Shown in pieces: positions 22,073 through 27,416 of a stretch of DNA of 27,416 nt. The DNA is from Spyradocola sp034113365 (GTDB taxonomy: Bacteria; Bacillota; Clostridia; Christensenellales; UBA1750). Where the stretch lies: NCBI GenBank assembly GCA_034113365.1, contig JAXEXP010000171.1, positions 1 to 27,416 of the forward strand, in the 5' to 3' direction. Both the position numbers and the translations under genes were made by a program. The notes beneath the pieces are model-generated. The model was given only the letters and a program-made list of their open reading frames with translations. It did no database searches and was not told where the DNA came from. How positions within the stretch are numbered: the first letter of the stretch is position 1; each line of letters starts with the position of its first letter.

Positions 22073-22945
22073 ATGATCACGAATCGTGCATACAGCCTGC
22101 TGGGCGGGGATTTTCCGCGCGTGCGGGCGTTTTTGGATGAAAACTGCGGGCAGTTCGGCGAAAAGAGCCGCGGCGCGGAGTATTGGGAGTACGCGCACAG
22201 CCATCCCGCGTTTGTTTACGCGTCCAACTGGCGCAACAGGCTGTGGGAGGAGGACGGCAGGCTCGTCGCGGTGGCGTGGTACGAGATGGAGCTGGGCAAG
22301 GCGTATCTGACGTGCGACGATGCGCATGAGGGCCTGCTGGACGAAATGCTGGACTATGCGGAAGCGTGGCTGAGCCGGGACGGCAAGCTGCAGGTGGAGG
22401 TCACCTCGTGCCAGCCCGAGCGCGCAAAATGGCTGGAGAGCCGGGGGTACCGCCTCGACTGGGCGGAGGACGAGAACCAGTACGACCTGGTGGGCGTGGA
22501 AGTGCCTGCGCCGCAGCTGCCGGAAGGGTTTGCGATGCGGCGGGTGTCGGAGATCCCGCCAAGCGAGTGGCAGAAGCTGGTGACGGCGATCCATCATGGG
22601 TTCGACCACGAGGGCGAGGGCGACGTGGACACCTGCGGGCTGATCCTGGCTGCGCCCGACGTGCGGCCGGAGCTGGCGCGCGTGGTGGTGGCGCCCAACG
22701 GCGATTACGCGGCGTATGCGGGCATGTGGTTCAACGAGAAGAACCGGTATGCCTATCTGGAGCCGCTGTGCACGCAGCCGGGGTACCGCAAGCTGGGGCT
22801 GGCCAAGGCGCTGCTGTACGCGATCCTTGCCCAGGTGCAGGCGATGGGCGCGCGGTACATGACGGGCGGGGACAACCCGTTCTACCGGGCGATCGGGTAT
22901 CGGACGCGGTACCGGCATTTGACTTATGAAAAGGTATTGAAGTAA
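22073..22945 (+). CDS. GNAT-family N-acetyltransferase, two-domain
   Basis: This 290-residue protein has two GNAT-like halves. The N-terminal half (1-140) is a degenerate domain with VAVAWYEMELGKAYLTC and a helix QPERAKWLESRGYRL. The C-terminal half (155-290) carries the acetyl-CoA loop QPGYRKLGLAKALL after the beta-bulge strand YAYLEPLCT, and ends with GDNPFYRAIGYR, the usual last strand. It probably transfers an acetyl group from acetyl-CoA to an unknown amine. The start ATG 22073 follows GGAGGGGGAAG by about 6 bases; the in-frame GTG at 22031 overlaps the -10 box of the promoter and is rejected. It runs convergent to the PBP gene, with a double-hairpin repeat between the two stops. Confidence 0.9.
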   Translation: MITNRAYSLLGGDFPRVRAFLDENCGQFGEKSRGAEYWEYAHSHPAFVYASNWRNRLWEEDGRLVAVAWYEMELGKAYLTCDDAHEGLLDEMLDYAEAWLSRDGKLQVEVTSCQPERAKWLESRGYRLDWAEDENQYDLVGVEVPAPQLPEGFAMRRVSEIPPSEWQKLVTAIHHGFDHEGEGDVDTCGLILAAPDVRPELARVVVAPNGDYAAYAGMWFNEKNRYAYLEPLCTQPGYRKLGLAKALLYAILAQVQAMGARYMTGGDNPFYRAIGYRTRYRHLTYEKVLK

Positions 22946-22963
22946 AAAGGGTACGGGGAAAAG

Positions 22964-23036
22964 GATGACCCCCGCGGCCCCTGCCCGCCACGGGGAGGGG
23001 CCGCGGGGGTCTATGGCGTCCTCGACGGACGCCGGG
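22964..23036. repeat. Double-hairpin interspersed repeat, copy 2 (between convergent genes)
   Basis: Layout matches copy 1: GATGA, hairpin A (GACCCCCGCGGCCCCT paired with AGGGGCCGCGGGGGTC), CTAT, hairpin B (GGCGTCC-TCGAC-GGACGCC), then GGGC. It fills the gap between the stops of the GNAT gene (+) and PBP gene (-) and touches the PBP stop codon at 23037-23039. The loop of hairpin A is longer than in copy 1. It may terminate transcription in both directions, but there is no T-run. Confidence 0.85.
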
Positions 23037-25616
23037 CTATCCTACCGCGCCGTTTTCGTCGGCGTCGGGGGAGAGGGGATCGGGGGAGACGGGCTCGGGC
23101 GTCTCGGTGGGGAGGGGCGTCTCCTCGTGGCCGGGGAACACGTTGGTGCCGCCGTTGTCCTCGTCGGGGTAGTCGGGGTAGAACTGGGGCAGGGAGTGCA
23201 GCGTGCAGGTGAGCGCGGCGTCGGGCAGGGTGGCGGCGGCAGCCTGGTATTCGGCCGCGGTGCTGTACCCCCGGATGCCGTGCGGGAACAGCTTGTAGAA
23301 GGTCTCATCGTCCATCTCGTCGCAGCCCCAGGAGGGCGGCACGATCTGATAGGCGGTCTGCGTGACCTCGGGGCAGCCCTCCACGGCCAGCTGGCCCGTG
23401 ACGGCGCAGGTGTTGACCAGCACGTGCTGATCGCAGACCTCGGTGGGCACGGAGTCTGCATGGCACCAGTCGGTGGTGGGCTTGAAGTCCTCGTCCAGCG
23501 CGCAGGCCTCGGAGGCCAGCTTGCCCGTCAGCGAGCAGAGCGTCACCTTGACCAGGCCCAGGTCCTTGGGGTCGGCGTCGAGGATGGGCTTGTCCTCCAG
23601 ACCCTTTTCCTCGTGGATGCGCGCCATCACGGCCTGCCAGATGGGCGCGGCCTCCTTGCCGCCCGTCGCGCCGCGGTAGAGCGACTTGAAGTCGTCATGC
23701 CCCACCCAGACCGCGCCCGAGTAGTAGGGCGTCAGGCCCGCGAAGAACACGCTCTTGTAGTCGGAGTGCGTGCCCGTCTTGCCCGCTACCGTCATGCCCT
23801 TGATGCGGGCGGCGGTGCCGGTGCCGCGCTCGACGGCGTCCTCCATCATGTCGATGAGCATGTAGGCGGTGCCGGCGCGGAACACCTCGCGGAGGCTGGC
23901 GGCCTGCTTGGCCTTCATGTCCAGGATCACGTTGCCTTCGCTGTCGGTGATTTTGGTGAACGTCAGCGGCTGCTGGTACTGGCCGGCGTTGCCGATGACG
24001 CCGTAGGCGGTGGCCATCTCCATCACGGTGATGCCCGAGGAGCCCAGCGCAAGGCCGGAGCCGTCGGCGTTGATGTGGTCGGGGTCGATGCCCATGGCCG
24101 TCAGGTACGCCACGCTGTCCTCAATGCCCACCTTGTCCATCAGCGTGTTGGCTGCAACGATGTTGAGCGAATTGCGCATGCCCACGCGCAGCGTCAGCAT
24201 GCCCACGTAGGACTTGGTGGTGGAGTTGGAGGGGTAGCCCTTGGAGGAATTCCAGCCCTCGATGGGCAGGGGCAGGTTGGAGGTGACGGAGGCGGGGGAG
24301 TAGCCCTTGTCCAGCGCGGGGCCGTAGACGGCAAGGGGCTTGATGGAGGAGCCGACGGGCATGTTGGCGGAGGTGGCGCGGTTGAGCAGCAGGAACTGCG
24401 TGGGCGGCGTGCGGCTGCCCACCACGGCGCGCACCTCGCCCGCCGCGTAGTCGTAGATGACGCAGGCGGCCTGCGGCTGCTCGACCTTGGTGCTGGTGGA
24501 ATAGGCGTCCGAGGGGTCGGCCAGCTCGGGGTAGTCCTCCCAGTTGTAGAGCACGTCCTCGGTGATGCGCTGCACCTCGGGGTCGATGGTGGAATAGATG
24601 CTGTAACCGCCGGTCTGGATCTCATTGCGGATGAGCTTGCGGTTGGCGGAGGTGTCCTCCATGCCGCGGTCCTCGAGCAGCGCGGTGACCACGTCGTCCA
24701 GCACGGTCTCCACGGCCGAGGGCATGTCGTACAGCTCGTTGACGGTGGATTCCTCCACCACGGACAGGCGCTGGCTGAGCGCCTCGTCGTACTCCGCGCG
24801 GGAGATGGCGTTGTACTCGTACATGCAGCGCAGCACGTAGTCGGTGCGGTCCTCGGTGGTGGAGGGCGTGCCGGCGCCGTAGTAGTTGCGGCGGGGGTTG
24901 TAACGCGTGGGGTTGCGGGTGATGGCGGCGAGCGAGGCGCACTCGCGCAGCGTCAGCTCGGACAGGTCCTTGTCATAGTAATCCTTGGCCGCGGCCTTGA
25001 CGCCGTAGTTGCTGCCGCCCAGCGGGATGATGTTGAGGTACCACTCCAGGATCTGATCCTTGTCGTAGCGCTTTTCCAGCTCGATGGACAGGTAGGCCTC
25101 CTGGATCTTGCGCTTGTAGCTCTGCTCGGAGGAGAGCAGGCAGTTCTTGACCAGCTGCTGGGTGATGGTGGAGCCGCCCTGCGTCGAGCCGTTGGACAGG
25201 TTGGACACCAGCGCGCCCATGATGCGCTTGACGTCGATGCCGTTGTGGGTGTAAAAGCGCGCGTCCTCGGTGGCGACGAAGGCGTCCTGCAGCATCTGCG
25301 GGATCTCGTCGATGGTGGCCCAGACGCGGTTTTCCGAGCCGCGGTAGGCGGTGATGAGGTCGCCGTTGCAGTCGTAGATAAAGGAAGTGAGGTTCTGGGA
25401 GCTGATGGACTCGACGTCCAGCTCGGGGGTGGTGTCGTAATAGGCCTTGGCGATGCCCATCACCGCGCCAAAGCCCCCCATGCCCAGCACGAGCGCCGCA
25501 AGCAGCAGCAGCGCCACGGTGCTCACGACGACGGAGAGTATGAAATTGGGCTGCTTATCGCGCGGCTTGAAGATCGAAAAGCGTTTCTTGCTGTGTTCCT
25601 TGGACGGCTGTTTCAT
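23037..25616 (-). CDS. Class A penicillin-binding protein (transglycosylase/transpeptidase)
   Basis: This 859-residue bifunctional PBP polymerises and cross-links peptidoglycan on the outer face of the membrane. It has a basic cytoplasmic tail (1-22), one membrane helix (about 25-47), a GT51 glycosyltransferase domain with catalytic E117 in ATEDARFYTHNGID and GGSTITQQLVKN, and a transpeptidase domain with S423-S-I-K426, the SLN motif in RNSLNIVAAN and KTGT. The C-terminal region (about 670-859) has eight Cys, a duplicated C-xx-TG-x-LA-xxx-C unit, and a Pro/Thr/Glu-rich, acidic end. The start ATG 25616 follows GGGAGGA by 7 bases. All catalytic residues are intact. It is divergent from yunB. 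Confidence 0.96.
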   Translation of the reverse strand: MKQPSKEHSKKRFSIFKPRDKQPNFILSVVVSTVALLLLAALVLGMGGFGAVMGIAKAYYDTTPELDVESISSQNLTSFIYDCNGDLITAYRGSENRVWATIDEIPQMLQDAFVATEDARFYTHNGIDVKRIMGALVSNLSNGSTQGGSTITQQLVKNCLLSSEQSYKRKIQEAYLSIELEKRYDKDQILEWYLNIIPLGGSNYGVKAAAKDYYDKDLSELTLRECASLAAITRNPTRYNPRRNYYGAGTPSTTEDRTDYVLRCMYEYNAISRAEYDEALSQRLSVVEESTVNELYDMPSAVETVLDDVVTALLEDRGMEDTSANRKLIRNEIQTGGYSIYSTIDPEVQRITEDVLYNWEDYPELADPSDAYSTSTKVEQPQAACVIYDYAAGEVRAVVGSRTPPTQFLLLNRATSANMPVGSSIKPLAVYGPALDKGYSPASVTSNLPLPIEGWNSSKGYPSNSTTKSYVGMLTLRVGMRNSLNIVAANTLMDKVGIEDSVAYLTAMGIDPDHINADGSGLALGSSGITVMEMATAYGVIGNAGQYQQPLTFTKITDSEGNVILDMKAKQAASLREVFRAGTAYMLIDMMEDAVERGTGTAARIKGMTVAGKTGTHSDYKSVFFAGLTPYYSGAVWVGHDDFKSLYRGATGGKEAAPIWQAVMARIHEEKGLEDKPILDADPKDLGLVKVTLCSLTGKLASEACALDEDFKPTTDWCHADSVPTEVCDQHVLVNTCAVTGQLAVEGCPEVTQTAYQIVPPSWGCDEMDDETFYKLFPHGIRGYSTAAEYQAAAATLPDAALTCTLHSLPQFYPDYPDEDNGGTNVFPGHEETPLPTETPEPVSPDPLSPDADENGAVG

Positions 25617-25646
25617 GTCATGTTCCTCCCGGGTGTGCCATAGGCA
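25617..25646 (+). promoter_or_regulatory. Possible sigma-E-type promoter of yunB
   Basis: GTCATGTT (25617-25624) resembles the sigma-E -35 GTCATATT, and CATAGG (25639-25644) after 14 bases partly resembles the -10 CATACA. In Bacillus subtilis yunB belongs to the sigma-E regulon. The site overlaps the ribosome site of the divergent PBP gene. Weak evidence. Confidence 0.3.
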
Positions 25647-25707
25647 TAGCATAAAGATATTCGCGCCTTATATGGAAAGTTCCTTCTTTTTGACGGGGGT
25701 GGAATGG

Positions 25708-26364
25708 ATGCGGCGCAGGGCAAGGGCGGCGCTGGGGTGCGCGGCGGGGGTGCTGGGGGTGCTGATCGTGCTGTTGGCGCTGGTGGGCCGGAACCTTCGG
25801 CCCATCATATTGAACACGGCGGAATCGCGCGTGCGGGCCATCGCGCTGGACGCGGTGAACTCGGCGATCGCGCGCAACATCAGCGGCGTGGAGTACGCGG
25901 ACCTGGTGACGGTGCACTGCGACGAGGCGGGGCGCGTGACGCTGCTTCAGGCCAACACGGTGGGCATGAACCGGCTCTCGACGCAGACGGCGCTGACGGC
26001 GCAGCAGTACATTGCGGACATCGGGGAGCAGTCGCTGCGCATCTCCATAGGCTCTGCCACGGGCAACCCGCTGCTGGCGGGGCGGGGGCCGGAGATGCTC
26101 ATCAAGGTGATCCCGGTGGGCTCGGTGCGCACGGAGTTTGTCACGGAATTCCAGTCCGCGGGCATCAACCAGACGCGGCACAAGATCTACATCAAAATTC
26201 ACGCGGCGATGCGCGTGGTGATCCCGGCGGGGGCGAAGCTGGTGGAGGTGTCCACGCAGGTGCCGGTGGCCGAGACCGTGATCGTGGGGCAGGTGCCGCA
26301 GAGTTACGTCAATGTCGAATCCACGGAGGATATGCTGAACCTCCTGCCGGAAATGGACGACTGA
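25708..26364 (+). CDS. yunB: Sporulation protein YunB
   Basis: This 218-residue YunB homologue is needed for normal spore formation in Bacillus subtilis, where it is made in the mother cell under sigma-E; its biochemical role is not known. It has an Arg-rich N-terminus, one membrane helix (about residues 8-30), then an extracytoplasmic domain with the family marks AESRVRAIALDAVNSAIAR, ADLVTVHCDEAGRVTLLQAN and IPVGSVRTEF, and the conserved RHKIYIKI and VSTQVPVAETVIVGQVP near the end. ATG 25708 is preferred, with GGGGGTGGA about 6 bases before. An upstream ATG at 25672 would add 12 residues without a ribosome site. Its presence is the best evidence that the organism forms endospores. Confidence 0.92.
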   Translation: MRRRARAALGCAAGVLGVLIVLLALVGRNLRPIILNTAESRVRAIALDAVNSAIARNISGVEYADLVTVHCDEAGRVTLLQANTVGMNRLSTQTALTAQQYIADIGEQSLRISIGSATGNPLLAGRGPEMLIKVIPVGSVRTEFVTEFQSAGINQTRHKIYIKIHAAMRVVIPAGAKLVEVSTQVPVAETVIVGQVPQSYVNVESTEDMLNLLPEMDD

Positions 26365-26420
26365 GCAGAGAATTTACCTGCACATTACCTAAAACGACGC
26401 GGGAATGGCATTCGTTTCCC

Positions 26421-26450
26421 TTTACGAACGGACGAAAAATGTGCTATAAT
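26421..26450 (+). promoter_or_regulatory. Promoter of yebC
   Basis: TTTACG (26421-26426), 18 bases, TATAAT (26445-26450). The start codon ATG 26494 is 44 bases downstream. Confidence 0.65.
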
Positions 26451-26493
26451 TACGGGTAAACATTTTTCGAGCATTCTCGGGAGGGATAAACCT

Positions 26494-27231
26494 ATGTCCG
26501 GACATTCCAAGTGGCATAATATTCAGATGAAGAAGGGCAAGACGGACGCCGCCAGGGCCAAGATCTTCACCAAGATCGGCCGCGAGATCGCCATTGCCGT
26601 CAAGGCCGGCGGCCCCGATCCGGCGCTGAACGCCAAGCTGCGCGACGTTGTGTCCAAGGCCAAGGCAAACAATATGCCCAACGACAACATCCAGCGCTCC
26701 ATCAAGAAGGCCGCTGGCGAGGGCCAGGGCGAGAACTACAAGGAGGTCACCTACGAGGGCTACGGTCCCGCCGGTACCGCCATCATCGTCGACTGCATCA
26801 CCGACAACCTCAACCGCACCGCCTCCGACGTGCGCCACTGCTTTGAAAAGCACGGCGGCTCGCTGGGTGCGACGGGCTGCGTCTCCTGGATGTTCGACCG
26901 CAAGGGCATCATCGTCATCGACGGCGAGGGCCTGGACGAGGACGAGGTGATGATGGACGCGCTGGAGGCCGGCGCGGCTGACGTCGCCTTCAACGACGGC
27001 TACTTCGAGATCGAGACCGATCCCAACGACGTCGCCACCGTCAGCGAGGCCCTCGAGGGCAAGTACAAGCTCGAGTCCGCCGAGGCCACCCTCGTGCCCC
27101 AGAACACCACCGACCCCACCGGCGACGACCTCGAGCGCCTCCAGAAGATCCTCGATATGCTCGAGGAGCTCGACGACGTCAACGAGGTCTCCCATAACGC
27201 CAACCTCCCCGAGGAGGACGACGAGGAGTAG
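26494..27231 (+). CDS. yebC: YebC/PmpR/TACO1-family protein
   Basis: This 245-residue protein is a full-length member of the YebC family, which has been linked to translation of difficult sequences and, in some bacteria, to transcription regulation. The N-terminal signature SGHSKWHNIQMKKGKTDAAR, then AKIFTKIGREI and NNMPNDNIQRSIKKA, are intact, as are YEGYGPAGTA and CVSWMFDRKG. The acidic C-terminus is longer than average, with many Asp/Glu. The start ATG 26494 follows GGGAGGGAT by 7-8 bases. Leucine codon use changes inside the gene from mostly CTG to CTC from about 27050 on. RuvC often neighbours it in other genomes, but the next gene is outside this window. Confidence 0.96.
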   Translation: MSGHSKWHNIQMKKGKTDAARAKIFTKIGREIAIAVKAGGPDPALNAKLRDVVSKAKANNMPNDNIQRSIKKAAGEGQGENYKEVTYEGYGPAGTAIIVDCITDNLNRTASDVRHCFEKHGGSLGATGCVSWMFDRKGIIVIDGEGLDEDEVMMDALEAGAADVAFNDGYFEIETDPNDVATVSEALEGKYKLESAEATLVPQNTTDPTGDDLERLQKILDMLEELDDVNEVSHNANLPEEDDEE

Positions 27232-27247
27232 GGAACGGAAGGTACGC

Positions 27248-27272
27248 GCTTTTCTTTCTGAGAAAGAAAAGC
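27248..27272. repeat. Perfect 25-bp A/T-rich palindrome after yebC
   Basis: GCTTTTCTTTCT-G-AGAAAGAAAAGC, with 12-base arms and one central base. It stands 16 bases after the yebC stop, without a T-tail. It may end transcription in both directions or be part of an interspersed element together with the next hairpin. Confidence 0.75.
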
Positions 27273-27296
27273 TGCAAAAGAAAGCATGTGATGGGC

Positions 27297-27348
27297 AGCG
27301 CCCGATCCATCTTTGGCCCGTACGGTGGCCAAAGATGGATCGGGGGCT
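27297..27348. repeat. Long hairpin, 18-bp perfect stem
   Basis: CCCGATCCATCTTTGGCC (27301-27318) pairs perfectly with GGCCAAAGATGGATCGGG (27327-27344) around an 8-base loop. AGC/GCT extends it after one mismatch. The following 70 bases are strikingly G-rich and hold a 16-base string shared with 19142-19157. No gene is visible in 27232-27416. Confidence 0.75.
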
Positions 27349-27416
27349 GCGGGGGTTTGGGGGAGGAATGGGGCAGTGGTTGGGGGGGACGGGGGGCGCC
27401 GCACGGGGGTTGTGTG

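Noticed and set aside
22965..25643. Plus-strand open frame of 892 codons opposite the PBP gene
   Set aside because: It is antisense to an intact class A PBP with all catalytic motifs, is low-complexity Gly/Val/His-rich, starts inside the repeat and has no ribosome site. It is a by-product of GC-rich codons.

Overview
The window is GC-rich, densely coded bacterial chromosome with no rRNA, tRNA, transposase, phage gene or CRISPR array that I can see. The gene set points to a GC-rich, endospore-forming, probably gut-associated member of the Clostridia: a YunB-type sporulation protein, a class A penicillin-binding protein, a phasin-like/UbiB pair, a MATE exporter, a YgiQ-type radical SAM protein, sigma-A-like promoters with TATAAT boxes and strong AGGAGG-type ribosome binding sites. 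Genus cannot be settled from this sequence.

Layout. (1) 2-1717: the 3' part of an ABC exporter half-transporter, then a terminator hairpin. (2) 1824-5580: a promoter and a three-gene operon, a URO-D-superfamily protein, a cytoplasmic GH28-like beta-helix protein and a second, different URO-D-superfamily protein. (3) 5593-5934: three tandem 114-bp units made of hairpins, lying between convergent genes. (4) 5952-8473: a lipoprotein gene (-) and an ACT/metallo-beta-lactamase fusion gene (+), fired by back-to-back promoters. (5) 8530-10084: a MarR regulator with a 17-bp palindromic operator at its own start site, followed by an esterase gene split by a one-base frameshift in a C run. (6) 10107-16988: a seven-gene operon: ygiQ, an ADP-ribosylglycohydrolase-like gene with an eroded metal site, dut, a P-loop kinase-like gene, a CE15-like esterase gene without signal peptide, and two tandem paralogues with three membrane helices, a winged-helix-like segment and a zinc ribbon. 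(7) 17041-19024: phasin-like and UbiB-family genes. (8) 19025-19663: a repeat-rich gap. (9) 19664-22945: MATE exporter, beta-hydroxyacid dehydrogenase and GNAT acetyltransferase, each with its own promoter. (10) 23037-27231: class A PBP (-), divergent yunB (+), yebC (+), then a palindrome-rich tail.

The two most interesting protein-level signals are the URO-D/beta-helix/URO-D operon, which has the parts of a substrate-specific methyl-transfer or glycan-modifying pathway but no visible corrinoid protein, and the tandem membrane/zinc-ribbon paralogues, which have identical length (197 aa) and identical cysteine positions. The most interesting non-coding signal is a family of double-hairpin repeats with compensatory base changes between copies (19044-19113 and 22964-23036), both placed just past gene ends; the 114-bp triplet and a 134-bp tandem dimer are further palindrome-rich repeats in intergenic DNA. 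No function is proven by sequence for any of these.
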